A stretch of 64,000 nt of DNA from Miscanthus floridulus (taxonomy: Eukaryota; Streptophyta; Magnoliopsida; Poales; Poaceae), in the NCBI RefSeq assembly GCF_019320115.1, contig NC_089583.1, positions 77,935,739 through 77,999,738 of the forward strand. The letters are read 5' to 3'. Position numbers and translations under genes: made by a program. The notes beneath the pieces are model-generated. The model had not been told where the DNA came from. It searched no databases and saw only the letters and a program-made list of their open reading frames with translations. Of the stretch, positions 11,601-22,669 are shown piece by piece (positions within the stretch are counted from its first letter, which is position 1; each line of letters opens with the position of its first letter).

Positions 11601-11850
11601 TCTCAATCCACGCTAGAAGTAATCTTCAAAACTACAGCTTCGTCGGTATGAGGCATTGGGCAGGGCTCACCATTGGCCGGCCGCCATCAGGCGGTGACAC
11701 GGTCCGGAAGAACGCCCGCCTCCACCATCCTGGCTGGCTCCGACTCATTATCACGGCTGGCTCCGACAGCCGCCTTCTTTGGGTTTCCAACTCCCCTCTT
11801 CTGGGCCATCTCTCAGGTCTCGTTTGGGATTGGCGGCGGAAGCGCATGTG
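8650..11850 (-). pseudogene. antisense additional ORF (aORF) of Element 1, decayed
   Basis: Between pol and the 3' LTR the minus strand carries a long broken frame. Its N-terminal part, at 11295-11606, reads FLRDLLEFWRVSLCNLHPNT and WLKKKGSGGSRVVGG. This matches the plant 'putative gypsy type transposon' domain (Pfam PF04195, also called Transposase_28). The C-terminal part, at 8669-9055, is helical and charged, with FDMLELEAQTQMRKLDAVVA, and a related copy occurs on the plus strand at 62750-63357. Antisense extra ORFs are known from Tat-lineage elements and their function is unknown. Stops and frame shifts run throughout. Confidence 0.75.
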
Positions 11851-12280
11851 AATACGAATCGGGAAACACGAGGGCTGAGGAGGAAGACGAAGTGGCGAAG
11901 TGGCAAAGGTGGGAGCGCAGGAGTGCGGTGGCGCAGTTATAAAGCACTCCCCCCACTTTTCGTATTCTAAGAGTTTTTGGGAAACCGCTCCATGATTTGC
12001 GCCTCTCCGAATTCTCCGAAACGGCTTGGTGGGCCGTTACCTGGGCTTCTGCGCAATTGTAGCCCATTTCGCCCATTTTTCGCCGCAATGTGTTACTGCT
12101 CACTGAATATTCGCCGACTTCTCTGCAATCCATTAAGGCTCAATACCTCCTACTGTATAGCCATTACTTTAGTTTTTTCTCCATGATTTGTTTTCTCTAA
12201 GATTTCTACTTGAGGCTCGGGGATTGCGTCATTAATACGACTTGGTTCCTCACCACACTGGAAACTTTCTTCTGTTCACT
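11851..12280. other. 3' non-coding region of Element 1
   Basis: Non-coding sequence lies between the aORF start and the repeat block. No motif recognised apart from general retroelement context. Confidence 0.4.
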
Positions 12281-12287
12281 GTTGTTT

Positions 12288-12505
12288 CTGACCCTGGCAC
12301 CACGTGACCACGTCACCTACTGTCAGGCTCAGGGAACTAAGTGGGCACACTTCACCTTGCAGTGAATGTGCTTTTCTCATTTTGGGGCTACGCCCAGGGA
12401 CTGGTTGCCTGCTCGGCTGGGCACCACGTGACTGCGTCACCTACTGTCAGGCTCAGGGACTAAGTGGATACACTTCACCTTGCGGTGAGTGTGTCTGCTT
12501 TAATC
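12288..12505 (+). repeat. two-copy tandem repeat in Element 1 3' region
   Basis: The unit GGCACCACGTGAC...GTCACCTACTGTCAGGCTCAG...CACTTCACCTTGC occurs at about 12295-12375 and again at about 12418-12495. A third homologous unit is found at about 40801-40875 inside the small LTR element at 38.5-41.5 kb, linking the two elements as one lineage. Confidence 0.75.
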
Positions 12506-12657
12506 TGAAAGACTCTGTGCCTCCTGAAGTTGAAGAAGACTATCTCCCTTTCTCGTGGTCGGACTCTAAGTGGGCACACTTGATCTACTGCGAGGAAATT
12601 TTTGAATTTGAACTTGAGCTCCTTACATTCTTATGGCAAGCCTTACTTAGGATACAC

Positions 12658-12738
12658 TGCTCGGCGATGGTTCACACTGCTCGGCAACGGTTCACAACTG
12701 CTCGACAACGGTTCACAACTGCTCGGCAACTCATAACG
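12658..12738 (+). repeat. short tandem repeat, about 20 bp unit
   Basis: CTGCTCGGCAACGGTTCACAA-type units occur about four times in a row just upstream of the 3' LTR. Confidence 0.75.
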
Positions 12739-12837
12739 GTGGTTGGACCATGAGTCTGACTGCCCGGCTTTGTTCGCACCTGCTCGAACAAGCTCAAGAC
12801 GGCGTTGCACAACGGATACAAGGCGCTCGGGACTAGC

Positions 12838-13306
12838 TGTGGGGGTACGACCCCGGATACCCATGGCAGACCACATGGGCTACACCCCTAGGGATGGCCC
12901 AGCCCACAAGATAAAGCCTTACGTTGCACGGCGCTGTTCGGCGTGCCCCGCAAGACACCGGGAAGATATCCTAAAGGTACTACGAGATCTGTTAGGATAC
13001 GTATGATCCCATGATTTCTGTAATCTGTTATTACTTTTCTGGTTATCTCCTAAATCTAACCAACTTGTAACCCTGCACCCCAGAACTATATAAGGTGGGC
13101 AGGGACCCCCTCCAAACACACGCAATATCATACGAAGCCAATACAATTCAACAGACCACATGAGTAGGGTATTACGTCGTGCTGACAGTCCTGATCCTGT
13201 CTAACTCTTATGTCTCTGTTGCCATCTTATTCTCGATTACACGCATCTCTGTCAATCAATCTACCTTTGTGAAATATCCATCAAAGGCAACGATATTCTG
13301 TCAACA
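12838..13306 (+). repeat. 3' LTR of Element 1
   Basis: This 469-bp copy of the LTR at 3306 starts TGTGGGGGTACG and ends CTGTCAACA. The sequence just before it, GCTCGGGACTAGC, is in the polypurine-tract position and also precedes the 3' LTR at 41139 as CAGGGACTAGC. A TATATAAG box is preserved near 13087. Confidence 0.9.
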
Positions 13307-13544
13307 AAAAAAGGAATGTAAGATTTGGGCGAGGGAGTCACGGGCAGGGCCCGGAGGCACCCTCTATTCGCGCTCTTTTTTCCCCTTGTTTCTCTGCCGT
13401 GTGGGACTTGCGACTGCTTTTCACGGCGCGATGATGTTTGCGCTCGTGCCAGCGCGCAGCGCTAGCCGCGAAAAATCTTCCCCATCGGTGCACACGGGAT
13501 TCCCGGACGGGTTTCTGACTCCGTCAGGCACGCTTGACCTTTCC

Positions 13545-13645
13545 TGACCTGGGTAGCTCAGCCGCAGGGAGTAGCAGGCACCGACGGGAGAAAACTTGGC
13601 TGGGGTAGTGCCTCAGGTTCGAAATCCTAGTGTTTTTTTTCTTTC
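13545..13645 (+). mobile_element. possible tRNA-derived SINE fragment
   Basis: TGGGTAGCTCAGCCGCAGG at about 13550 resembles an RNA polymerase III A box, and GGTTCGAAATCC at about 13618 resembles a B box. A T-rich run follows immediately. The A-B spacing of about 65 bp is long and no tRNA cloverleaf can be drawn, so this would be a SINE or a degenerate tRNA relic, not a tRNA gene. Confidence 0.3.
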
Positions 13646-14160
13646 GTAAAGATAAGTGACTTTTTTTGAGCAAATCGAAAAGATAAGTGATGAGTTAGGC
13701 TCCTAAGGGATTGGGTTGCGAAATAGCAGAGTTCGTTAAAAAGATCGAAATGATTGTGAAAAGATAAATGCTGCATTTGGGATTTTAGCACTTATTGTGT
13801 TACTGCTGGAGTTGGGCCAGGCTGTCCGAAATGATGGGCTCTGGAGTTGCTTTGACGAAGTTGTGCTCCAGTGTTCGGTGTTCGCCTGCTGCGAAGTGTC
13901 CGAATGTACCTTGCGGTCTTCTTCGTTTTTTCTTTTTTTCTCATATCTTCAGGGGAGAAAGTGGAAACTTAAAGCATAATTATGATTTAGGATCCCCGAA
14001 TAGCTTTTATAGAGTGGAACAGTTTACTGAAGGTGGAAACAAGCACATATTGCAAGTTTAGGGGAGATTGCATGTAATCGCAAGATTAGATGAATTATTT
14101 TGCAAATCATGTAAGACTATGACAAGACAAAAATTCTAGAAAAGCTGTCATTTTAGCATA
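13646..14160. other. no feature recognised
   Basis: AT-rich sequence with a T-rich run. Neither reading frames nor terminal repeats were recognisable. Confidence 0.3.
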
Positions 14161-14162
14161 AG

Positions 14163-14491
14163 GAGGGTGTTTGTTTCCCCCTCCTAAACTTTAGTCGTTA
14201 TCCCATCGGATATTTAGACAAAATGCATGAAGTATTAAATAGACTATTTACGAAACTAAATGCACATATTAGAACTATTTTGCGAGACGAATATTTAAGT
14301 CTAATTAGTCCATGATTTGACAATGTTGTGCTATAGTAAACATGTGCTAATGACGGATTAATTAGGCTATAAATTCGTCTCGCGGATTACTGACGGATTC
14401 TGTAATTTGTTTTTTTATTAGTATCCGAACTCCACATGCAACACCCCATGTGACACCTCCTAAACTTTAATCCCTGGAGCCAAACACCCCC
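14163..14491. mobile_element. MITE of about 330 bp with GGGTGTTTG termini
   Basis: The left end reads GAGGGTGTTTG and the right end CAAACACCCCC, followed inward by CCTCCTAAACTTTA on the left and TCCTAAACTTTAAT on the right. The interior carries the palindromic pair TTTGCGAGACGAATATTTAA and TATAAATTCGTCTCGCGGA around TTAGTCCATGATTTGACAATG. This is a very abundant grass MITE type. The exact superfamily and the target duplication could not be settled. Confidence 0.8.
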
Positions 14492-16440
14492 AAAACACTG
14501 AGATTAGAAAAATCTTACTCATGACCATCTAGTTCAATGTTGAGGATAGAAATTTCGAAGTATTAAAGGAGAATAAGTTACTGACCTCTTGTTAATCCTG
14601 CAGGGTTAGATGAAGATTAAGCAAAATGATTGAAACTGCAATGTGCTTAATATAATTGCGGAATATGAAAACAGGTTTGCACAAACAAAAAACTGACGAA
14701 GTGAAAGAATTTTTAAAGTGCCACTGATACTTAGTCATATAGAGGACGGAGGCTTAAGAGCAAAGCGCCGAGAGCAGCTCATGAGCTTTTTGGGAGGGGT
14801 AAAAAAAAGCTAGTATTTTCCTATTTTTTTCTGTCTTTGGACGATTGTGCGGCTAACTACTACTGCATGGAGCAATATTATAACACAAGTTCAGACTTGG
14901 CAAACGAAAGGAAAGCAGAGAAACTATGCACTGACTGATAACAGACAGTGCAACTAACCCAGACAACTTACTGAAACAAAACAGGTCCTAACCAAAAAGG
15001 AGTGAAAGAGCTTGCTGCTGACCCAAAAGAAAAAATGCAAAGTCTATTTAAAATGAACTTCTGTGTCTTGGAAGGGCTTGTCATCAATCTGGGAAATTAC
15101 ATAGTTCGGAAAAGTGCATTTACTTTGAAGCCATATTACCTGTAGCTATTATTGTTGACAGTTTGAAAACAGAAACAAGTTTTGCAGTTGCAGAGAAAAA
15201 CAAGTTGAGCTTCCAGGTTAATATAAAAGTTTGTACGGACTCTGACACAGCAACAATGCTGGGGTTTCCAGCTTACAAGTTTCAGCGGCAAACAACAGAG
15301 CTAAGCAAGAATCTTCCGGTCAACCAGCTAGCATCCAACCAAAAGATAGCGATGAGTTTAGGCAATTGAAGCCAACTGAAAAGAAAAGAAAAAACTAAGT
15401 AACTGAAGAACTGCCTCTAACAGACTACACTTTCCACCTCAGTCTCATAATCAGTTAAAAGTCCATTTAGTTTAGACTGGAAAGGGTGTTGGTGTTTTTC
15501 TTCCTGTAATCATATGCAAGAAATTTACCTCAAAAAATTGTGCAAAAGCTCCTAACTTAAGAAAAGACAACATTTCAAATAGCTGAGAATCCGTATAACA
15601 AATGAACTTTCTGCAATAATATGATACTATTTCGCCATAAAACACTTGAATCAGAGAAGAAGGGTATAGTTCAACAACCTATTACTTTTCACTTATCAAG
15701 TGAAAAGCTCAGTTTTTCATCCCAAGATGCAAAGTTCAACATTTGTGGGGTTTTTTCCTCCATGAGAGACTATGTGAAATACATGGATATTAAAAAGTTC
15801 AAATGTGCAGACAATTTTATGCATATGCATCTTGCTACAAAGCAATGAATTTTCATAATTTCTTTAAACATAGCACGGCACCACACAAAGAATCAGGACT
15901 AGCAAAAAAGAAATACTCCAATGGCATAGAAATTGCTGAGCTACAGGGAGACTGATGCTGCATGCATGTTTCATTCTAAAATTCAACACCTTCCCTGAAG
16001 GGGAACGAAGGGAGGAGGGGAGGAGTATGTCAGTTGTACTTTTACTCTCGTAGCACTGGGTTAGTGGTCTCAGACTTGTCCTCTCAAATCTCTACAAAAA
16101 CGACCGACCAGTATCAGTCACTTTCCCAATGATATTGACCCCCCAACCTTACTAGAAAAGAAAGTATTCTTGACACTCTTCTATACCACTAGCGACTCAA
16201 CTTTGTCAAACAGTCTGACATTTTCCTACAAATTTGTAACTCCGTGGCCTGCAGAAGCTAGTACAAGGAAACACAAAATGGACAAATCTGTTCTGTACGA
16301 CGCCCCACGCTGCAGCACTTGGCCACTTGGTTAGGTGGTGGGTTAGTTACGAAACTCCTGCAGATTTGCATCACCAATGCTTATGCTGAATAAGAAAAAA
16401 GTATGCAGACTAACAACCACCAAAGAACATCCCCATCCTA
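14492..16440. other. AT-rich stretch without recognised gene
   Basis: Open frames of 68 and 75 codons at 15163-15369 and 15621-15848 show no known domain and have no splice context that would recommend them. The stretch may be intron or old transposon sequence. Confidence 0.3.
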
Positions 16441-17346
16441 GATCCCAGGAAGCACAAGATGACATCAGGAATACTTCGATTGCATTTCGTTGAACATCTC
16501 GGTCGCGCATAACACGAGCAACATCTCGACCGCCAGCTGTAAGAGAGATGGAGGGTGGGAGATTGGGGAAAGGAGGGTCACATATGGTATCCTTCTAGGA
16601 GGCGGAGGTCACGCCATCGCCATGCTCGCGAGTAGGCGACTTGCTCCAGGCGAGGCGCAACCAAGTTTCGCCGGACCTTTGGTTGGGCTGTCGAATGTAG
16701 CTTTTCTAGGCCGGGGTCGCCCAAGCGCCGCGAAGGGAGTGCTCGCCCAGCGTGCGAAGAGGTGCTCGCCTGATGCCGAGCGCCCAAGCTCGCCCGAGCG
16801 CCAGCGAAGGGTGCTCGTCGATGCTCGAGGCCGAAGGTAGTGCGAAGGGGTGCTCGCCTAGGCCGGCCCTCGCCCAAGCGCGAAAACGCCGTTACCGGCG
16901 GCGGCGAAGTCTGTCCAAGCAACCGGCCAATCGGCGAAGGGTCGTCCGAGCGCGAAGCGGTGCCCCAGCCAACCGGTGAAGGGTGTTCGCCTAGGCCGAG
17001 CGAAGTACCTGCCCGTATGAAGTGTTGGCTCTCTCAAAGGGCTCGTCTCTTCGCTCTCCCGAAAGAAAATCACGAGCACGAACGGTAGGCGCCAATGTTG
17101 GTGTGGCTAACAAAATCTGAGATAGCAAAGAGTTAAGCAAAGGAGAGAGGGAGCCCAGCAAGTCAACAGCCAGCCCTTCTCCACCTCCCTACCTCTCCCT
17201 CTTATAGGGGAGGTGGGAGAGGAAGTTCTCTTTATGCCCCTTGGTGGGGTTTGTATTTACAGAAGTACCACTAAGAGCTACAAACAGAGCCAGAGAGGGG
17301 TTACTATTTACAAAAATGACACCAAAGGCTACAAACGCCCCCCCCC

Positions 17347-19347
17347 TGAAAGCTCTAGTTTGGTTTTGGTTAATTGATGAAACCCTAAGTGCTAACCTAG
17401 TTTATCAAGATGATTATGAGATAGGTAGCACTACTCCAAGTGATGAAGCAATGACGAAGATCATGACAAAGGTGATAGCATGGTGATGATCAAATGCTTG
17501 AACTTGGAAAAGAAGAAAGAGAAAAATAAAAGGCTCAAGGCAAAGGTATAAAATGTAGGAGCCATTTTGTTTTAGTGATCAAGACACTTAGTGGGTGTGA
17601 TCACATTTAGGATAGATAGCCGTACTATTAAGAGGAGTGAAACTCGTATCGGAATGCGGTTATCAAAGTGCCACTAGATACTCTAACTCATTGCATATGC
17701 ATTTAGGATCTAGTGGAGTGCTAACACCCTTGAAAATATTTGTGAAAATATGCTAACACATGTGCACAAGGTGTTTGCAGGGTTGAGATGGGTTTGGGTC
17801 CCTCTCTCCCTCCCGCCGAGCTTGCAAGGCGGGATTCGGCGCTTTCGGGAAAATGAAATGTCTATTTTTTATTGCGCCGGATGCAAAATTCTTGGTGGTT
17901 GGCACATTTGAGCAAGGGTGAAGAAGTTAGAGTTGAAATGGAGTTGGTCGAAATGATGCTGGCGTCGGTCTACTGACCGGACGCTGGGTCACTCAGCGAC
18001 CGGACGCTGAAAGGCTGCGTCCGGTCGAGCTGGCAGAGAGGTCGCCAGTTTCGGTGTTACACCGGACGCTGGACCTGAGATGCACCGGACGCTGGTTTCT
18101 GCGTCCGGTCAAACTGACAGGTCTGCACAGTCGCTGGGGTTGAGCACCGGACGCTGGTCTGCGTCCGATCAAGGTGGACCGGACGCGTCCGGTCGAAAAA
18201 ACATGCCTCGGGGAGCTTACTGGAAACGACCGGACGCTGGGGCTTTAGCGTCCGGTCAGTTTTGACCGGAGCGTCCGGTCAGCTTCGTAGCCGTTGAAAT
18301 CTGACGAACAGCGTTTGAAGCCAGTGACGCGTGGCGTCCATCGGGCGACCGGACGCTGAGGGCCAGCGTCCGGTCAGTATGACCGGAGCGTCCGGTCAGA
18401 GCGTGTTTTGCCCAGTGAAGGGGTATAACGGCTCTATTTGATGGGGGGCTCTATTTATAGCCCCATGGCCGGCTCAAAGGATAACTCTTGCACATTTTCA
18501 TTGACATAACAACCTTGTGAGCTTAGCCAAAGCCCTCCCACTCATCTCCATCATTGATCCATCGTCATTGTGAGATTGGGAGAGAATCCAAGTGCATTGC
18601 TTGAGTGATTGCATCTAGAGGCACTTGGTATTCGTGTTGCGCTGCGGAATTCGCTTGTTTCTCTTGGTGGTTGCCACCACCTAGACGGTTGGAGCAGCGA
18701 TGAAGGATCGGCACGAGTTGGTGATTGTTCGTGGCCGCCTTCGGTGATTGTGAGGGGAGTTGTACCTTCCCCGGCGGAGTGCCGAAAGGTAACTCTAGTA
18801 AATTGCTCGTGTTATTGAGTTACCTCACTTGTGGGTTGGTTCTTGCGGTGTCCTATCGTGTGGACGAGGTTTGTGAAACACCTCTTAGCCGCCGAACCAC
18901 CAAGTGTTGGTCGACACAACGGGGACTAGCGTGTTGGCAAGCACGTGAACCTCGGGAGAAAAATCGGTTGTCTCTTGTCATTTGCATTCTCCCGGTGATT
19001 GGCTTGATCTTCATCTTGTGATTGGTTCATCCCCTACACGGCGGTATAATCACCCTACTTACTTATTTACATTTTTGCAAACTAGTTGATACAAGCTCTT
19101 TAGTGTAATTAGAATTGAGAGCTTGCTTTATTATTTACATTCATCTAGTTGAGCTCTTTGGAGTAGCATGTTTGTGTGCCTAAGTAATCATTGCAACTAG
19201 AATTGTTGGATAGGTGGCTTGCAACCCTTGTAGAGCTAGAGCAAGTTTGCATTACGCTATTTGTCATACTAATCAAATTGCTCTAGTTAATTTGTAGATT
19301 TTTAAATAGGCTATTCACCCCCCCTCTAGCCATATTATGACCTTTCA
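17347..19347 (+). mobile_element. solo LTR of a Sirevirus-type Ty1/copia element
   Basis: The 2001-bp unit starts TGAAAGCTCTAG and ends GACCTTTCA, with terminal inverted TGAAAG/CTTTCA. The CACCCCCCCTCTAG stretch just before the end is the characteristic Sirevirus LTR tail. It is flanked by CCCCC on both sides (17342-17346 and 19348-19352), a perfect 5-bp target duplication within a C run of the host LTR. No internal domain or second LTR is present, so it is a solo LTR left by LTR-LTR recombination. Confidence 0.85.
17973..18405 (+). promoter_or_regulatory. cluster of ACCGGACGC / GCGTCCGGT motifs in the solo LTR
   Basis: About eight direct ACCGGACGC copies and seven reverse GCGTCCGGTC copies lie within 430 bp, several of them as near palindromes such as GACCGGACGCGTCCGGTC at 18178 and GACCGGAGCGTCCGGTC at 18264 and 18381. 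Repeated palindromic motifs of this kind have been described in Sirevirus LTRs as putative cis-regulatory units; that is from memory. Confidence 0.75.
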
Positions 19348-19421
19348 CCCCCCCAAACATTGTTTTGTTAGTCACAAGCTATGTAAATGCGCCTTAAACA
19401 TGATAGTGGGGGTTCCCAACA

Positions 19422-20210
19422 TGTGGTTTGTGTGCTTTTACAATGTGTCATATTTGTGTGATTGTCAGAATGTGTATTTCACATGTTAAGTAAATATTTA
19501 TTTCAAAACTGAATATGTTACAATAGGTAAAACATGTATCACAAACCATGTGTTCCTCTATTCAAAACTATGTACTCTACCACTGGAAGTGTTACAATAG
19601 AGAATCAATGTAACACTTGAGAAACGTTACAGTGCACAAGTGAATGTGTTACAAATCATGTGTTCTAACACAACGCGGAAGTGTTATTAGAGCTAAAATA
19701 AAGTGTTACAATATAAATCACTGCAACACTAAATAAATGTTCCAATAGATAAGTAAATATGTTACAGTGTGGGAACGCTTTTTTTTATACAAAAGAGCAC
19801 ATATCTTGTGTTCCAATAGATCAATCTATAGTTACATGGACAATTGGAAACAAAAATAATGTGTTACTAAGATAGATATTTAATAACACTTCTTTTTGCC
19901 TATAGTAACACAAGTTGGTGTTACTATATCCCTGTCAGTGTATCATTTGGTGCTATGTGGCACTATTTGAACTTGAACTAATGCGAGCAAGCTGCTAATG
20001 TTCATTGTAAAGTCTATAGTAACATGGTCAATTGGAACACAAAAACAATGTGTTACTAAGAGAGATAAAAACACCTTTTTTAACCTATAGTAACACAAGT
20101 TGGTGTTACTATATCCCTATGTTGTAGTAATGCTAGTGTATCATTTGGAGCTACGCGGCACCATTGGGACTTGAACTAGTGTGACCAAGTTGCTAATTTT
20201 CATCGTAAAA
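19422..20210. repeat. GTGTTAC-rich region with a 185-bp tandem duplication
   Basis: The motif GTGTTAC or its complement GTAACAC, with close variants, occurs about fourteen times. A block including CCTATAGTAACACAAGTTGGTGTTACTATAT, itself an inverted repeat, is present near 19900 and again near 20085. This gives a tandem duplication with a 185-bp period spanning about 19835-20205. Such dense short motifs resemble CACTA subterminal repeats, but no CACTA terminus was located. Confidence 0.65.
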
Positions 20211-20886
20211 CGAAACGGTGCATGCGTGGAGTCCAGTGGATAAAACTGTGACATTATGCATCATAAGCTGTCCAAGTTATTGATGTGCACCATATGATTC
20301 AATGATACCTTTGTGGTTCCCATCGAATTATTTGTTGGCACTATGCATGACTTGGACACCGTGTGAACATGCTTGATGATAATCACCGTATGATCCGGTG
20401 GTGTGCCTTAGTGGACATGGAGGATCATCTAGATCATATTACGAAGCTATTGTGAGGGTTTCAAGGGCATTTGCAAGTCACGATCAAGGATTGGCTTAGT
20501 GAGAGTGATCTTTGTGTCCAACCTTTAGGTCTCGACTTGGAGTTTTTTCATGTGAAGGTTAAAAACGTGTTGCTCTAGGTGTTTGCTAGCACCTAAATGG
20601 TCTAGTGGAGGACTAGGTGACCTTCCATTGGTGGAGTTCTTGGTCCAAGGCTCCTCACTTTGTACTTGTTTTGAGACCCGCTAAACCGGAGTGGAGAATG
20701 GATTCTTTTAGTGGATCCTGAGCATTTATGACTCAAGTGAAGTTAACTTTTAGTAAGTGCTCCAATGTGTATTAGAGGGTTAGGGCAACAACTTGATACC
20801 ACGGCAAAATCCGATTATCACTTGTCCATCTCTTTAATTATTATTCATTTACTTTCTTGCAATCTTTGTGTGCCTTCGAGATGTTA
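20211..20886. other. degenerate repeat sequence, unclassified
   Basis: No coding potential. The general texture is that of an old LTR region, but no ends were found. Confidence 0.3.
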
Positions 20887-21090
20887 GGGCCTGTTTGGCA
20901 GGGCTCCTTCCCGGCCCCGGCTCTGGCTCTTCTAGAGGAGCCCTGCCAAACGTTTTCATGGAGGAGCCATTTTTCAGTAAAAGCAGAGGAGCCAGAGCCG
21001 TTTTGGAGAAGCCTGAAATTGTGGCTCCTCCAAAACGGCTCTGGCTCCTCTAGAGAAGCCCCTCAGGAGGAGCCATGCCAAGCACCCCCT
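20887..21090. mobile_element. foldback MITE of about 205 bp
   Basis: The left end GGGCCTGTTTGGCAGGGCTC pairs with the right end, reverse-complemented GGGGGTGCTTGGCATGGCTC. Inner arms GGAGCCAGAGCCGTTTTGGA and CCAAAACGGCTCTGGCTCC form a second inverted repeat. The whole unit is a hairpin, typical of the hAT-like GGGCCTGTTTGG MITEs in grasses. Confidence 0.75.
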
Positions 21091-21344
21091 TAATTGACAG
21101 GTAGACTTGGCTTTGCCTTAGTGTGATTCACTAGCTAGGTTTTTCAATTCGCTAGTGTGATAAAATTGGAATATGGCTTAGCTTGATGGAGCTAAGACTC
21201 TTCTTAGTATGTCTTGTTTAATTCTATGTCTTGTCATGCAAGGGTTGAATTACATATGTTAATGTTGTTAAGCTTTTTTTTAAAGCTCAAGTCAGCCGAG
21301 CCCACCCGGCCCCCTCTTGGACTATTTAGTCGTTATAGCAATAC
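21091..21344. other. unclassified repeat-like sequence
   Basis: No open frame. A CCCACCCGGCCCCCTCTTGGAC stretch resembles the tail of a Sirevirus LTR but no partner end is visible. Confidence 0.3.
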
Positions 21345-21850
21345 AACATATGTGTTCCTATAACACTTCATTATTGAACACCTTCTAGTATGCCAACATT
21401 CTACACCATTCAACGTCGTAGGTCTAACCGTCATTTTATGGACCTTACCTTTTTAGTCAATGTGGAACCTTCTTGTCATGTGTGATAGAAAATGCGAAAT
21501 GCTTGGCATTATATCATCCACCCCCACTTTAATTCTATGGTTAACATCTCTGTTGATGCCCCCATCTATTTGCACCATCAATCCCAAATATCAAAAGGTT
21601 TCTTTCTTGGGCATTAATTGACCTTCGAAACATAACTAGTATCTTGGTATCTCCCTCCATAGTTCAAGTAGAGATGGAGTAATGCTAAAGTATAAAATCT
21701 TTGGTCTCTGGTCTGCCACCACAAATCTAGGCTTCCACCCAACTTTCATTAAATAGCACTACATAGTCAGTAAAAGAACATACACCAAGGGACATCTACT
21801 TTGTATGTCCCTTGTGATGACTTTATCCATCACCAAGGCCGATAGATAGG
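21345..21850 (-). mobile_element. L1-type LINE fragment (C-terminal reverse transcriptase)
   Basis: Read on the minus strand in changing frames, peptide pieces such as FADYVVLFNES, the LNYGGRYQ region, DVNHRIKVGV and VECWHTRR follow the order of the C-terminal RT half and downstream part of plant L1 ORF2. FADYVV corresponds to the catalytic FADD block with the second Asp lost. Neither the 5' half nor a poly-A tail is present, so this is a dead fragment. Confidence 0.65.
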
Positions 21851-22669
21851 ACTCAATGTATCCATAGCGCAGTCATATTTTAAGCATGACGTCATCTATG
21901 TAAAAAATCACATAGATGACCCGATAACCAAGTGGTATAGGGAAAATTAAATTGGAGTTGGATGATTTGGTTGCACCAAACAGAATAGTTGAGCATCTCA
22001 GATAAACAAAGAATGAGTTCTTAGTTCATCTTAGTCTTGGCTTAATCATATCGAAAGGAACAATGTCCAAAAACCAGACAACAAACCAATATGCATAATG
22101 TACAAGCCAACCAAAAATGTCACCTGAACTTTTTTGTGTTCAGAAGCCTTGTAGGATCTTCTACTGAGAAATGGAGCTACCATAGGTGCAGTGATCTGAA
22201 TGCAGACTAAACCATTTTTTATGTAAATGAGATGATTCCAGTTACTTTCACGAGCATAGACTGCACCAAGCACCTTCCCTTTTTGTTCTGCTAAAGAATT
22301 AGTCACTACTTAACTCTCACTATAGAATAATCTCATGTATTGCTATAGTTTGCGAGAGGAAATAATGTGAACACTGGTTAATTTTGATTGAAACTGTTAG
22401 ATATTGCAATAAGAAACTTCATCTGTTAGATATTGTCAAGAGAATTTGTAAAGCAATAACAGCAACCATCATATGCGGCAAATTTTACCTCGATTCAGTA
22501 TGTGCTACCCAAATACATAGGTAACATACCACAATATCACATACAATTAAAATTTAGACCAAACAGAGATGATCATTATGTGCAATTCATAACTGCCATT
22601 TAATTTATCTTGACCAAGGCAAAATATTTTCTCTTGTTAGCTGAAACTTCTGTATAACAAACTAATGAG
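21851..22669 (-). other. AT-rich stretch with one exon-like island (22046-22306)
   Basis: On the minus strand, TTCTTTAGCAG at about 22285 resembles a 3' splice site and is followed by an open frame containing GKVLGAVYARESNWNHLIY and a later KASEHKKVQ before GTGACA at about 22120. I recognise no domain. The copia element at 22670 lies next to it. It could be an exon of a disrupted host gene or chance. Confidence 0.2.

Larger units (their letters stand above)
3306..13306 (+). mobile_element. Tat-type Ty3/gypsy LTR retrotransposon, reverse transcriptase deleted (Element 1)
   Basis: Two LTRs of about 470 bp bound the element, each starting TGTGGGG and ending in ACA. A primer-binding-like site follows the left LTR. 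The order is gag, aspartic protease, a truncated upstream part of pol, integrase, then an extra ORF on the opposite strand. That layout and the DGGS protease motif fit the Tat lineage of plant gypsy elements. The pol reading jumps from the segment just before the reverse transcriptase straight into the integrase zinc-binding region at about 7018-7040, so RT and RNase H are missing. Coding regions carry many stops and frameshifts. The flanking pentamers are GAAAA on the left and AAAAA on the right, at best an imperfect target-site duplication. Confidence 0.9.
16600..19421 (-). mobile_element. LTR retrotransposon fragment (minus strand) split by a solo LTR
   Basis: On the minus strand an LTR ends CCACACCAACA at plus position 17096, followed by TTGGCGCCTACCG, a primer-binding-like sequence. 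The LTR outer part resumes after the inserted solo LTR and ends at CCCAACA at 19421, giving termini TGTTGG/CCAACA and an LTR of roughly 320 bp. The internal remainder at about 16690-17095 is GC-rich and full of degenerate GGTGCTCGCCTAGGCC-like units. No coding domain was recognised and the second LTR is absent. Confidence 0.6.

Noticed and set aside
13545..13645. tRNA gene
   Set aside because: A-box-like and B-box-like motifs are present but too far apart, and no cloverleaf can be folded. Kept only as a possible SINE.
16490..17088. GC-rich open frames near 16.5-17.1 kb
   Set aside because: Repetitive retroelement internal sequence with several overlapping frames on both strands and no domain.
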